Assembly: GCF_000214665.1 (NCBI RefSeq)
Contig: NC_015572.1
Span: 1,612,001-1,676,000, forward strand
DNA: 64,000 bases
Direction of reading: 5' to 3'
From: Methylomonas methanica MC09
Lineage (GTDB): Bacteria; Pseudomonadota; Gammaproteobacteria; Methylococcales; Methylomonadaceae
A program made the translations under genes and the position numbers. Positions within the stretch are counted from its first letter, which is position 1. Each line of letters opens with the position of its first letter. The notes under the pieces were generated by a model that saw only the letters and a list, made by a program, of their open reading frames with translations, did no database searches and was not told the DNA's origin. This document shows, in pieces, positions 26,352-35,805 of this stretch.

Positions 26352-27035
26352 ATGAATAGCGGTGAACAGAAAAAGGCCATCATTTTACTGTCCGGAGGAT
26401 TGGATTCCATCACGGTGTTGGCGCTGGCTAAACAGCAGGGATACGGGTGTTACGCTCTGAGCTTCGATTATGGACAGAGGCATAATGCCGAATTGGTAGC
26501 AGCCAAGAAAATCGCCGAAAAATATCAGGTGTTAGACCACAAAATCATTCGTCTGGGTTTGGACAGTATCGGCGGTTCGGCCCTGACCGACGATCATATC
26601 GATGTGCCGCAATCACCACAGGAAGGCATTCCGGTAACCTATGTACCGGCCCGTAATACCATCTTTTTGTCTTTTGCCTTAGGTTGGGCGGAAGTATTGA
26701 ATGTGCATGACGTATTTATCGGTGTTAATGCGGTGGACTATTCCGGGTATCCCGATTGCCGTCCGGCCTTTATCAAGGCTTTTCAGGATATGGCCAATCT
26801 GGCCACTAAGGCCGGCGTTGAAGGTCATGAAATTCAGATTCATACGCCACTGATCGCCATGAGCAAAGCCGAAATTATCGCTCGGGGCATCGGTTTGGGG
26901 GTTGATTACTCCAGCACGGTGTCCTGCTATGCGGCGGACCGAGAAGGCAGAGCTTGCGGCAGCTGCGATGCCTGCCGCCTTCGCAAGGCCGGGTTTGCGG
27001 CGTTGGCGGTGTCTGATCCAACTTGTTACCAATAA
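26352..27035 (+). CDS. queC: 7-cyano-7-deazaguanine synthase
   Basis: ATP-dependent enzyme turning carboxydeazaguanine into preQ0 with ammonia, next after QueE. PP-loop [15 protein letters not shown]; the zinc site is near the C-terminus with Cys in [22 protein letters not shown] start at ATG 26352 ([12 protein letters not shown]), preceded by AAAGG, rather than at an ATG ten codons upstream that overlaps queE. 227 residues. A weak AT-rich hairpin follows at 27037-27058. Confidence 0.95.
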   Translation: MNSGEQKKAIILLSGGLDSITVLALAKQQGYGCYALSFDYGQRHNAELVAAKKIAEKYQVLDHKIIRLGLDSIGGSALTDDHIDVPQSPQEGIPVTYVPARNTIFLSFALGWAEVLNVHDVFIGVNAVDYSGYPDCRPAFIKAFQDMANLATKAGVEGHEIQIHTPLIAMSKAEIIARGIGLGVDYSSTVSCYAADREGRACGSCDACRLRKAGFAALAVSDPTCYQ

Positions 27036-27036
27036 C

Positions 27037-27058
27037 GCATTTTTCAGCTAAAAAATGC
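27037..27058. terminator. AT-rich hairpin after queC
   Basis: GCATTTTT and AAAAATGC form an 8-bp stem with a 6-base loop just past the queC stop. There is no T run after the stem, so it may be only a weak terminator. Confidence 0.35.
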
Positions 27059-27128
27059 ACGGATGGGCATTGTGGATTATGCTTAGTACTCCATCTGAGT
27101 GCCCCGTTAATCAAATACCGAGCATATT

Positions 27129-27743
27129 ATGCGAATGAGTCAAAACAAATCCCAGTTTGTTGCCGTTGCTTCAATCGCCGCTGAGTTAAGCGCCGTGATG
27201 GAAGTCGCCAAGGAAATATCATTGGCCGCCGCAAATGCCAAGGCCATTGCCTTTAGGGCCGGTGAAAAAGCCAAAGGCTTTCAGCCTATTACGGATTTTA
27301 TTAACGAGCTGGCAAAAGAAACCATTGAGCTAGTCAATAATATCAACGAACATGCGCTAAAACTTTACCGTTTGACGGTTAAGGAACATCGAATGTCCGA
27401 AGCCTGCAAACGCTTTGAGGAGGTTGCGGCAGGCGCCTGCTCGGCACCTTATGCGAGTTCGTTGAGTGTACCTTTGCAAAAAGCCATGCAGCGGCGAGCG
27501 GATTGTCATCGTCAATTTTCACGGCACGTTTCAGAGTTGGTGGCGCAGCTTGCCGATGTGATGCATCCTGCTCGAGCGGCGCGGGTGATTGCCGCCAACT
27601 CGCGGATAGAAGCGTCGCAGGCCGGCGAATATCTGCAAAGTCTGCAAGCAGTGGCGGAAAGCGTGGACAATGCCGCCCAAATCATTCACGACAAAGTGCA
27701 TAAATGTCGAAGTGCGTTGAGCATGATTAATTCTGTAGATTAA
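27129..27743 (+). CDS. Soluble chemoreceptor-like protein with two receptor-tip segments
   Basis: A cytoplasmic, almost wholly helical protein of 204 residues with no membrane helix or sensor domain. Residues 30-61 (NAKAIAFRAGEKAKGF within) resemble the signalling tip of methyl-accepting chemotaxis proteins, where LALNAAIEAARAGE and GRGFAVVADEVRKLA are usual. Residues 151-183 (IAANSRIEASQAGEY and QAVAESVDNAA) resemble it again. The two halves align without a gap over 30 positions, with about ten identities, so the protein looks duplicated. The Glu that contacts CheA in real tips is Ile37-38 in the first copy but kept in the second. The start could be ATG 27129 or 27135. The next gene encodes an ODP-like oxygen sensor. 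Confidence 0.6.
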   Translation: MRMSQNKSQFVAVASIAAELSAVMEVAKEISLAAANAKAIAFRAGEKAKGFQPITDFINELAKETIELVNNINEHALKLYRLTVKEHRMSEACKRFEEVAAGACSAPYASSLSVPLQKAMQRRADCHRQFSRHVSELVAQLADVMHPARAARVIAANSRIEASQAGEYLQSLQAVAESVDNAAQIIHDKVHKCRSALSMINSVD

Positions 27744-27785
27744 TTTTGGTATACACCCAACATTAGCAAAGAGGTAACGTTATCC

Positions 27786-28514
27786 ATGAAAATGACTAAA
27801 ATTTACGAGGGGGCCTACCAGTGGATCATGTACGGCCGCGACCCGTACAAACCGGATAACATTATCGACACCAATCAATATTTGGTGCGTACCGAAAACC
27901 GTTGTTTATTGATCGATCCAGGCGGTGTAGAGTTATTCGCACCCATGCTGGCGGCAGTGTTACATCACGCGCCGGTTGAGGAAATTACCGATTTATTTGC
28001 CTCGCATCAGGACCCGGATGTCATTTCCTCATTGGGCTTGTGGGACCAAGCCTTGCCGCACGCTAAACTGCATGCTGCAGCACTGTGGGAGGGATATTTA
28101 CGTCATTTTGGCTGCGAAAGTATCCAATATATGCCGATTTCGGATAACGGCGGCGTCATCAATTTGGGTAGCGTTGAATTACAAGTTATTCCCGCTCATT
28201 ATTTACACGCTTCCGCTAATTTCAATATTTACGATCCGCAAGCTAAAATTTTATTTTCCGGAGACATTGGAGCCGCTTTTGAGGCGCCGGATCAACCGGT
28301 ATTTGTAGAGAAATTCGATGCGCATATTGAGAAAATGCGCTTCTTTCACCAACGCTGGATGCCGTCCAATCAAGCCAAACGGGCCTGGATAGAACGAGTG
28401 CGCAGTTTGGATGTCGATATCCTTGCTCCTCAACATGGACGCATGTTCAAAGGTGACGATGTGAAGCGCTTTTTGGACTGGTTTGAAGCCTTGCAAGTAG
28501 GGATTGCCGTATAA
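27786..28514 (+). CDS. ODP-family di-iron oxygen-binding protein
   Basis: Metallo-beta-lactamase-fold protein of the ODP type, described in spirochaete chemotaxis as a di-iron oxygen and iron sensor. The usual HxHxDH motif is replaced by SHQDPDVIS, the ODP hallmark. Other putative ligands are His in PAHYLHASANF, Asp in LFSGDIGAAF and His in APQHGRMF. Residues around 25-50 (NIIDTNQYLVRTENRCLLIDPGG) give the domain's opening. 242 residues, no signal peptide. It follows the chemoreceptor-like gene by 42 bp with GAGGTAAC before the start, so they probably form an operon that ends at the terminator at 28561-28586. Confidence 0.8.
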   Translation: MKMTKIYEGAYQWIMYGRDPYKPDNIIDTNQYLVRTENRCLLIDPGGVELFAPMLAAVLHHAPVEEITDLFASHQDPDVISSLGLWDQALPHAKLHAAALWEGYLRHFGCESIQYMPISDNGGVINLGSVELQVIPAHYLHASANFNIYDPQAKILFSGDIGAAFEAPDQPVFVEKFDAHIEKMRFFHQRWMPSNQAKRAWIERVRSLDVDILAPQHGRMFKGDDVKRFLDWFEALQVGIAV

Positions 28515-28560
28515 AACAAGCATTTGCCGAGAATAATGGTTATAATTCGCCAAAAATGAG

Positions 28561-28586
28561 CCCTCGTCGTAAGACGGGGGTTTTTT
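28561..28586 (+). terminator. Intrinsic terminator after the ODP gene
   Basis: CCCTCGTC and GACGGGGG form an 8-bp stem (one T-G pair) with loop GTAA, followed by six T. It isolates the receptor/ODP pair from miaB. Confidence 0.85.
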
Positions 28587-28619
28587 GTTAGAGGGCGTAG
28601 TTGGAGTATCTCATCAAGC

Positions 28620-29996
28620 ATGGCGCAAAAACTTTATATACAAACTAACGGTTGTCAGATGAACGAGTACGATTCCGATAAAATGCGGGATGTACTACTG
28701 GCTTCGCACGGCTTGGAATTGACGGACATCCCGGAACAAGCCGATGTTTTATTGTTAAACACTTGTTCGATTCGCGAAAAAGCGCAGGAAAAAGTATTTT
28801 CCGCGGTCGGACGCTGGAAAAAAATCAAAGACAAACGCCCCGAAGTGATCATCGGGGTCGGCGGTTGCGTGGCCAGTCAGGAAGGGGCGGCGATTCAAAA
28901 GCGCGCGCCTTATGTCGACATCGTTTTTGGCCCTCAAACGCTGCATCGCTTGCCGGAATTATTAAACAAAGCCCGTAATGGCGATTCACATGTCGTGGAT
29001 ATTTCGTTTCCGGAAATCGAAAAATTCGACAATTTGCCCGAGCCGCGCGCCGAAGGTCCCAAGGCCTTTGTGTCCGTTATGGAAGGTTGCAGCAAGTATT
29101 GTACCTATTGCGTAGTGCCGTATACACGCGGCGAAGAAGTCAGTCGGCCCTTGAAACACGTGATTGCCGAGATCGAAACCCTGGCAGCGCAAGGTGTGCG
29201 GGAAATCAACCTGCTGGGGCAAAATGTCAATGCTTATCGCGGCGAAATGGAAGACGGCGATATCGCCAGCTTTGCGTTGCTGTTGCATTTCGTCGCCGCT
29301 GTCGAGGGGATCGACCGTATTCGCTTCACGACCTCGCATCCTCTGGAATTTACCGACGATATCATCGACGCGTTTGCTGAAATTCCGCAACTGGTGAATC
29401 ATTTGCATTTGCCGGTACAAAGCGGCAGCAACCGGATACTGGCCGAAATGAAACGAGGCCATGCGCGCGAAGACTATCTGGAAATTATGCGCAAAATCAA
29501 GGCGGCGCGTCCGGGTATCAGCCTGTCGTCCGATTTTATCATCGGCTTTCCGGGCGAAACCGAACAGGATTTTGAGGACACCATGGCTTTGATTGAAGAA
29601 GTGGGCTTCGATTTTTCCTACAGCTTCATTTTCAGCGCCAGACCCGGCACGCCGGCGGCAAATTATCCCGATGATGTCAGCATGGACGTTAAGGAACGGC
29701 GTTTGCAACGCTTGAAAACGCGCTTGAACGAAATGTTCCTGGCTATTTCGGAATCCATGATTGGCTCGGTGCAAAGCGTACTGGTCGAAGGCGTTTCCAA
29801 GAAAAACCCGTTGCATCTGACTGGACGCACCGAAAACAATCGGGTAGTCAATTTTGCCGCCCATCCGCGTTTGATCGGCCAATTTGTCGATGTACTGATT
29901 ACCGAAGCATTGCCAAATTCGCTCCGTGGTCGGCTGGTGGAATCCTCTGTCGAAAAAATTATGCAAAATACCCAGGACATAAAGGTCGCGTGTTGA
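28620..29996 (+). CDS. miaB: tRNA-2-methylthio-N6-dimethylallyladenosine synthase
   Basis: Radical-SAM methylthiotransferase modifying A37 of tRNAs that read UNN codons. N-terminal UPF0004 domain with three cluster Cys ([25 protein letters not shown]), the radical-SAM triad [15 protein letters not shown], and a C-terminal TRAM domain ([21 protein letters not shown]). 458 residues, typical. GGAG lies upstream. It starts the miaB-phoH-ybeY-corC run. Confidence 0.96.
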   Translation: MAQKLYIQTNGCQMNEYDSDKMRDVLLASHGLELTDIPEQADVLLLNTCSIREKAQEKVFSAVGRWKKIKDKRPEVIIGVGGCVASQEGAAIQKRAPYVDIVFGPQTLHRLPELLNKARNGDSHVVDISFPEIEKFDNLPEPRAEGPKAFVSVMEGCSKYCTYCVVPYTRGEEVSRPLKHVIAEIETLAAQGVREINLLGQNVNAYRGEMEDGDIASFALLLHFVAAVEGIDRIRFTTSHPLEFTDDIIDAFAEIPQLVNHLHLPVQSGSNRILAEMKRGHAREDYLEIMRKIKAARPGISLSSDFIIGFPGETEQDFEDTMALIEEVGFDFSYSFIFSARPGTPAANYPDDVSMDVKERRLQRLKTRLNEMFLAISESMIGSVQSVLVEGVSKKNPLHLTGRTENNRVVNFAAHPRLIGQFVDVLITEALPNSLRGRLVESSVEKIMQNTQDIKVAC

Positions 29997-30973
29997 CAGT
30001 CGCTGAATATTCACAGGAAATTACCTTATTACCGGCGGATAACCAACGTTTGTCGAACTTCTGCGGGCAGCTAGACATTCATTTACGGCAGATTGAACAG
30101 CGGCTGCATGTGGAAATCGCCAACCGCAGCAACCATTTTAAGATCACCGGCGTTGATGCCGCCGTCCAGGCTGCCTGCGCGGTGATACAAAAATTATTCG
30201 ATCAGGCGGACAAGGAAGAAATTACCCCGGAACAAGTACATTTGAGTTTGCAGGACGCCAGTATCGATCAATTATTGCAGCCGGTACCCACGGTAAAATC
30301 CGATCCCGTCGCTATTAAAACCAAGCGCGGCGTTATAAAAGGCCGGGGCGAGAACCAGCAGGACTATTTGCGCAAGATTCTCAGTCATGATATTAATTTC
30401 GGCGTGGGTCCTGCCGGTACCGGTAAAACGTTTCTAGCGGTGGCTTGCGCGGTGGAAGCCTTGCAAAACGAAACCGTACGGCGCATTATTTTAGTCAGGC
30501 CGGCAGTGGAGGCTGGCGAAAAGCTAGGCTTCTTACCTGGCGATATGGCACAAAAAGTCGATCCTTATTTACGGCCTTTGTACGATGCCTTATACGATAT
30601 GTTGGGTTTTGAGCGAGTGGAAAAGCTGTTGGAAAAAAATGTAATCGAAGTGGCTCCCTTGGCGTTCATGCGCGGGCGCACACTAAACGACTCTTTTATT
30701 ATTCTGGATGAAGCGCAAAACACCACCACCGAGCAAATTAAAATGTTTCTGACCCGTGTAGGTTTCGGTTCCACGGCGGTTATTACCGGCGACGTGACGC
30801 AAATCGATTTGCCCAGCGAAAAAATGTCGGGCCTTAAGCATGTGCTTAAGGTATTAAAAGATGTGGAAGGTATCAGTTTTACCTTTTTCGGTGTCCGGGA
30901 TGTGGTCAGGCATCCTTTGGTTCAGCGCATCGTTGCTGCTTATGATCGTTACGAGCAGGAACAGACTTCGTAA
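29990..30973 (+). CDS. PhoH-like protein (YbeZ)
   Basis: Predicted ATPase/RNA helicase-like protein linked to ribosome quality and YbeY. Walker [12 protein letters not shown], Walker [10 protein letters not shown], and [17 protein letters not shown] are PhoH-domain marks. The N-terminal 100 residues carry a KH-like part. The GTG start overlaps the miaB stop; TTG one codon later is equally possible, with AAAGG upstream of both. 327 residues. Confidence 0.93.
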   Translation: MLTVAEYSQEITLLPADNQRLSNFCGQLDIHLRQIEQRLHVEIANRSNHFKITGVDAAVQAACAVIQKLFDQADKEEITPEQVHLSLQDASIDQLLQPVPTVKSDPVAIKTKRGVIKGRGENQQDYLRKILSHDINFGVGPAGTGKTFLAVACAVEALQNETVRRIILVRPAVEAGEKLGFLPGDMAQKVDPYLRPLYDALYDMLGFERVEKLLEKNVIEVAPLAFMRGRTLNDSFIILDEAQNTTTEQIKMFLTRVGFGSTAVITGDVTQIDLPSEKMSGLKHVLKVLKDVEGISFTFFGVRDVVRHPLVQRIVAAYDRYEQEQTS

Positions 30974-30976
30974 CGC

Positions 30977-31438
30977 ATGAATTATCTGGACATACAAATC
31001 GCTACGGAAAACAGCGATTATCCCAGTGAACAGCAATTTCAACGCTGGGTCGATACGGTGTTGGCCGATCCGGGCCCGGACAGTGAGATCGTGATTCGCT
31101 TGGTTGACGAAATGGAAATGGCCGAATTGAATCAGCAGTACCGGCATAAACCCGGCCCTACCAATATTCTGAGTTTTCCTTTTGAAGCGCCTGCCGGCAT
31201 CGCGCTGGATTTGCTGGGCGACTTGGTCATCTGCGTCCCCTTGATTACCCAGGAAGCCCGACAACAACATAAATTGCCCGAACATCACTGGGCGCATATC
31301 ACCATTCACGGTATCTTGCATTTGCTCGGTTACGACCATATTGAGGAAACCGAAGCCGAAGAAATGGAAGCACTGGAAATAAAGTTTTTGAACGTGTTAA
31401 ATATAGCTAACCCCTACCAGGAAGCGAGTACGCAATGA
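30977..31438 (+). CDS. ybeY: Endoribonuclease YbeY
   Basis: Metal-dependent RNase acting in 16S rRNA 3' end maturation and ribosome quality control. The zinc site motif HGILHLLGYDH is complete, with the following EETEAEEME segment; the conserved Arg-containing GPTNILSFPFE lies in mid-protein. 153 residues. Its start follows the phoH stop by 3 bp and its stop overlaps corC by ATGA. Confidence 0.96.
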   Translation: MNYLDIQIATENSDYPSEQQFQRWVDTVLADPGPDSEIVIRLVDEMEMAELNQQYRHKPGPTNILSFPFEAPAGIALDLLGDLVICVPLITQEARQQHKLPEHHWAHITIHGILHLLGYDHIEETEAEEMEALEIKFLNVLNIANPYQEASTQ

Positions 31439-32274
31439 GCGACGGTTATCCCCCGAGTAGTCAGCCCCATCAGAGAAGTTTGCTGGAACGTATCAGCCAT
31501 TTCCTGACCGGGGAGCCGCAAGATCAAGAAGATTTGTTGGAAATACTTAGAGAATCGGAAGAAAAACACCTACTGGATTCCGATTCGTTAGCCATGATCG
31601 AAGGGGTCATGCAAGTCTCCGAAATGCGCGTCAGAGATATCATGATTCCGCGCTCGCAAATGGTGGTGGTACCCCGAGAAGCCGAACTGGAAACCATCTT
31701 TCCGTTGGTGATCGAGTTTGCCCACTCCCGTTTCCCTGTTATTGAAGAAGACCGTAGCAAGGTGGTCGGTATTCTGCTGGTTAAGGACATCCTGGCCCAT
31801 GTGCTGCAAAACAAACCACTTAAAGTGGAAGATGTGATGCGGCCGGTAAGCGTGGTACCGGAAAGCAAACGTTTAAATGTCTTGTTAAAAGAATTTCGTA
31901 CCGAACGCAATCATATGGCGATTGTGGTCGATGAATACGGCAATGCCGCCGGTTTGGTCACCATCGAAGATGTGTTGGAACAAATTGTCGGCGCCATTGA
32001 AGATGAACATGACGATGATGAAACGCAGGATTATATTTCGCAGCGAAGCGAGCGGGAGTTCATTGTCAGCGCTTTGACCCCCATTTCCGACTTTAACGAG
32101 TATTTTGAAGTCGATCTTGAAAACAGCGAATGCGACACCGTGGGTGGCTTGATTTTACAAAGATTGGAACACTTTCCCAAAAAAGGTGAAAGGGTCGAGA
32201 TCGAGGATTTTAACTTTGAAGTATTGCGGGCCGATAACCGCCGGGTGCATTTGCTGAAAATGAAAATCAAATAA
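31435..32274 (+). CDS. corC: CorC/HlyC-family CBS-domain protein
   Basis: Cytoplasmic protein with two CBS domains (about 70-190) and a CorC_HlyC C-terminal domain (about 205-279), linked to magnesium and cobalt efflux. RDIMIPRSQMVVV and VEDVMRPVSVVP mark the CBS pair; MAIVVDEYGNAAGLVTIEDVLEQIVG is the family signature. No membrane helices. 279 residues. In E. coli the next gene is lnt; here none follows and the neighbouring gene is on the other strand. Confidence 0.93.
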   Translation: MSDGYPPSSQPHQRSLLERISHFLTGEPQDQEDLLEILRESEEKHLLDSDSLAMIEGVMQVSEMRVRDIMIPRSQMVVVPREAELETIFPLVIEFAHSRFPVIEEDRSKVVGILLVKDILAHVLQNKPLKVEDVMRPVSVVPESKRLNVLLKEFRTERNHMAIVVDEYGNAAGLVTIEDVLEQIVGAIEDEHDDDETQDYISQRSEREFIVSALTPISDFNEYFEVDLENSECDTVGGLILQRLEHFPKKGERVEIEDFNFEVLRADNRRVHLLKMKIK

Positions 32275-32362
32275 TGCCGAAAGCCGGGGTAAAGCCAGTT
32301 GTTTATTGCCGGTTCTAGCTCGTTTACTTAGCTGTATCTGGTTCTATCCATCGAACATCTTG

Positions 32363-35143
32363 TCAAAGATAACGAGTTAACTCTGTTTCAACATTAGCGA
32401 ACTCAGCTTTTATGAGTGAAAGGATCTGGCCCGAACTGTCGTACTGGTTATTGCGCGCCGCATTTTCGATTTGGTTGCATAAGTCGGCCAGCTTGAATGC
32501 GCCCACTTGCCTGCTGCTGGATTTTAAGGTATGCGAAGCCGAGCGAATGGCGCTACATTCACCCCCGGCCATCGCTTGTTCCAACGCTTGCAGCAATGTA
32601 CCGGCATTTGAGATATAGAGCATTATGACTTGACTTACCAATTCGGTACCGCCTTGCGGATCCATGAGGCGAATGGCCTCAAGCGACGAGGCGTCGATAT
32701 TGGATTCGCCCGTGCTAGCCGGTTCGCTGGGTTCGGCAATCTTGCCGTTAGCTGCGTCAGTCCACCTTGATATCATTTTGTATAAGGCGGCTGACTCAAA
32801 AGGTTTGGTCAGATAGTCGTCCATGCCCGCCAGCAAACATTTTTCGCGGTCACCTTCAATGGCATTGGCCGTCAAGGCAATAATGGGAAACCGTGAAAGA
32901 TTGTCGCAGTTTTGTCTGCGCCTGATTTCCGCGGTGGTTTCGTAACCATCCATTTTCGGCATCATGCAATCCATCAAAACCAAGTCATAGGCTTTACGAT
33001 CGATAGCCTGGAGCGCTTCCAAGCCATTTTCGGCTATGTCCACAGTGCAGCCGAAACTGTTCAGCATGGCTTGGGCAACGGCTTGGTTGATTCGGTTATC
33101 TTCCACCAACAGAATGTGGGCGGAGAGCTGTGCCGCCGCAGTAGCAGGCATATCTAACCGAGTTTCCGAGTGTGGCAAGCGGATACTCGCTCCTAGAGCG
33201 TTTAGTAAGCTTTGATAAAGGTCGGCCTTGCGCACCGGTTTTTTAACAAGCGCGGTAATTCCGGCTCGTTTTGCTGCGACGTCGTCTTTATACGGGGCGG
33301 AGGGCAACATAATCAAGGGTATGCGGGCCAGACCCGGGGCGGATATGATAAGTCGGCCGAGTTCCAGGCCGTCCATGTCCGCCACTGGCATGTCGATGAT
33401 TGCCAGATCATAAGGATGGGGCGTTGTCGCGGATTTTTTAAGCATGTCCAGCGCGATTGTTGCGCTGTCAGCGGTATCCACGGACATGCCCCAGGAAAGG
33501 CAATGGTTTTGCAAAATATTCGGGTAAGCAGGGGTGGTCTGAATGATGAGCAGTTTCAAACCTGCCAAGCCTGCCGATTCGGACAATGAAGCCGGTTTAA
33601 ATTCTTTGCTGGAGGCAAACAGCGGCAAATTAACCGTAAAGGTGGTGCCTTCGCCGATACGGGCATGCACTTCAATGTCGCCCGACATCATGTTTACCAA
33701 CTGTTTGCAAATCGACAGCCCCAACCCTGTACCGCCGTATTTACGCGTGGTAGAACTATCCGCTTGGGAAAAAGGTTGGAACAGATTTGGGATTACACCC
33801 TTACTAATGCCGATGCCGGTATCGCTCACTGTGAATCTCACCCCATACGCGCGTTCGTCATTGATTATCCGGTTGTTGTTTGGCGTATCCGTCAAACCGA
33901 CATCAACGGTAATGTTCCCCTGGCTGGTAAATTTGATGGCGTTGCTCAATAAATTACTGAGAATCTGCCGCAAACGGGTGGGATCACCGATTACGTTTTC
34001 GGGAACATCGCCGGCTATGCGGTAATTTAATTCCAGATGCTTGTTATAGGCGCGTTCGCTAAACAGCTCGATAACGTCTTCCACGGTTTGGTAAAGGCAA
34101 AAGTCCACGCTTTCCAGCTTTAGGTGACCGGCCTCGATTTTCGAAAAGTCGAGTATATCGTTGATGATGGATAACAGCGATTCGCCCGATTTATGCACAT
34201 TTTCCGCGAAACGTTTTTGTTCTGGGGTCAGCGAGGTGCTCAACAATAATTCCGTCATACCCAACACGCCGTTCATGGGGGTACGAATTTCATGGCTCAT
34301 GTTAGCCAAAAACTGCGATTTAGCGGCGTTTGCCGCCTGCGCCTCGACCACTGCGCGGGATAAGTCCGCTGTGCGGATTTCGACAATTTGTTCAAGCCGG
34401 TCGCGGTGATGTTGCAGTTCCGTATCTCTATCTTGAACCTGTTCGATCATGCGATTGAAGCTTTTAACCAGCTGGCTAATTTCATCTTCGCCGTGTTCCT
34501 CGGCTCTTAAGGAATAATTATTTTCGTCGCTCACCCGTTGCGCCAGGGAAGATAATCTTATTAAGGGCAAAGAAAAGTGGGAAGCCAATCCCCGTCCATA
34601 AAATATGCTCAATAAAAATGCCAGTAGCATCACTACGGAAATTTGGCCGAAATTGGTAAGCAGTCCCCACCACAGAGGGCGCAGGTCGATTAGTAGCGCC
34701 AAATAGCCAACAACTTCAGTCTGATGAAATATGGGCTGAATGAGTGTGTGAGTTAGCCATTTCCAATGACTTTGATTCCGCTGTTTATCGGGTTCGGACA
34801 ACAGCCTCGGCAGGTCGATGTCGCTGCTGTCTGCGCTATAGCGGGCAATTGGTTCGCCTCTGACGGTGTATAACTGAGCTGCAATTACGTTGGGGCTGTT
34901 GCGTAAAGCTTTCAGCACGTCTGTTGCCGACGGACCATCTTCAAATACCAGCGCGGCGGAGGCATTAAAGCCAATCATATTCGCGGTTGATTTCGCATTG
35001 ACCAGCAAAGCCCGGTGCTCATGCCAGAGCTGAGTCGCACTGGTAGCCAGTAGCGTAAAAATCAACGCCAAACCAACTGTCATCGCTTGCAATCGGTGAA
35101 GTTTGCTGGTGATGGAAAGGTCGGCGAATTGTTGTCGCTTCAT
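32363..35143 (-). CDS. CHASE8-like hybrid histidine kinase (REC-REC-HPt)
   Basis: Inner-membrane sensor kinase. Domains in order: membrane helix about 21-40; periplasmic CHASE8-like domain about 45-145 ([23 protein letters not shown]); second helix about 158-183; HAMP 184-240; coiled coil; HisKA with His284 in [12 protein letters not shown]; ATPase with [19 protein letters not shown] and GTGLGLSI; two receiver domains; HPt with His871 in [16 protein letters not shown]1 keeps Asp584 but lacks the acidic pair (reads LLIIQTTP), so may be degenerate. REC2 has the pair and Asp725 ([13 protein letters not shown]). 926 residues. It lies 26 bp after a YfiR-family gene, where a YfiN cyclase would sit in the YfiBNR system. 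Confidence 0.88.
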   Translation of the reverse strand: MKRQQFADLSITSKLHRLQAMTVGLALIFTLLATSATQLWHEHRALLVNAKSTANMIGFNASAALVFEDGPSATDVLKALRNSPNVIAAQLYTVRGEPIARYSADSSDIDLPRLLSEPDKQRNQSHWKWLTHTLIQPIFHQTEVVGYLALLIDLRPLWWGLLTNFGQISVVMLLAFLLSIFYGRGLASHFSLPLIRLSSLAQRVSDENNYSLRAEEHGEDEISQLVKSFNRMIEQVQDRDTELQHHRDRLEQIVEIRTADLSRAVVEAQAANAAKSQFLANMSHEIRTPMNGVLGMTELLLSTSLTPEQKRFAENVHKSGESLLSIINDILDFSKIEAGHLKLESVDFCLYQTVEDVIELFSERAYNKHLELNYRIAGDVPENVIGDPTRLRQILSNLLSNAIKFTSQGNITVDVGLTDTPNNNRIINDERAYGVRFTVSDTGIGISKGVIPNLFQPFSQADSSTTRKYGGTGLGLSICKQLVNMMSGDIEVHARIGEGTTFTVNLPLFASSKEFKPASLSESAGLAGLKLLIIQTTPAYPNILQNHCLSWGMSVDTADSATIALDMLKKSATTPHPYDLAIIDMPVADMDGLELGRLIISAPGLARIPLIMLPSAPYKDDVAAKRAGITALVKKPVRKADLYQSLLNALGASIRLPHSETRLDMPATAAAQLSAHILLVEDNRINQAVAQAMLNSFGCTVDIAENGLEALQAIDRKAYDLVLMDCMMPKMDGYETTAEIRRRQNCDNLSRFPIIALTANAIEGDREKCLLAGMDDYLTKPFESAALYKMISRWTDAANGKIAEPSEPASTGESNIDASSLEAIRLMDPQGGTELVSQVIMLYISNAGTLLQALEQAMAGGECSAIRSASHTLKSSSRQVGAFKLADLCNQIENAARNNQYDSSGQILSLIKAEFANVETELTRYL

Positions 35144-35169
35144 CCGCCGTCTTTAAAATTGAATGGCTT

Positions 35170-35790
35170 TCATTGTTCGGTAATCACGCGTTTCGCCAGT
35201 TTCAGCAATTGGGCGCCGATATGAACGCCGTTTTTGTTGGCTACGGCTAAGTTAATTTCAAAATTAAGTCGGTTATCGCTTTGCAGAAGGCTTATGGTTC
35301 CTCCTAGATCGATAAAACCGGGTTGGTCGCTAACAGTGACTATCGGCAGGCCGTTTAATTTTTTTAAAATCGATGCGGCGTTTTCTGTTGCGCCGATAAA
35401 TACCAAATGACAGTCTTTAAGGTCATTCACGCCTTTCCCGCGCAACACAACGATAGGTTGATCGCCGATAGTTTTATCTTTGAGTACGTCTGGGCTATCG
35501 CCCAGCATATCGTTTTCCGTGGTGCACAAGTTATGCCCATTCGGGGTGTCGCTGGCTTGCGGCCATTGTATAAACTTGAAAAAGTTATAGAGAAATGCGG
35601 TCTTAACCGCTGCTTCGCTGGCCGATTCCGCATAAGCGTGACCGCTAAGCGGAACCGCTAGCAGCGGAATGACCAGCCATTGCCTGAAAGGTCGGCAACC
35701 ATTGATAAATTTACACCAAACCCGATGCGCACAGCGTGTTAAACGCTTATTGACATGTCTGCGGCGAGTCGATTGATCTGGAGAAATCAT
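35170..35790 (-). CDS. YfiR-family periplasmic protein (DUF4154)
   Basis: Periplasmic protein of the YfiR/DUF4154 family; in Pseudomonas YfiR restrains the CHASE8-containing cyclase YfiN. Features: AVKTAFLYNFFKFIQWPQ near the mature start, two Cys (DCHLVFIG and the earlier LCTTENDML), and the C-terminal GFIDLGGTISLLQSDNRLNFEINLAVANKNGVHIGAQLLKLA, all typical. A signal peptide (about 37-54, WLVIPLLAVPLSGHAYA) has an unusually long N-region of about 37 residues; no better start codon is in frame. 206 residues. It stands 15 bp after the TonB-dependent receptor gene. Confidence 0.88.
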   Translation of the reverse strand: MISPDQSTRRRHVNKRLTRCAHRVWCKFINGCRPFRQWLVIPLLAVPLSGHAYAESASEAAVKTAFLYNFFKFIQWPQASDTPNGHNLCTTENDMLGDSPDVLKDKTIGDQPIVVLRGKGVNDLKDCHLVFIGATENAASILKKLNGLPIVTVSDQPGFIDLGGTISLLQSDNRLNFEINLAVANKNGVHIGAQLLKLAKRVITEQ

Positions 35791-35805
35791 GTTTGAGGAC
35801 TCAAA

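Noticed and set aside
28986..30014. Minus-strand open frame of 342 codons over miaB
   Set aside because: Antisense shadow of miaB, which is complete and has all its cluster motifs.
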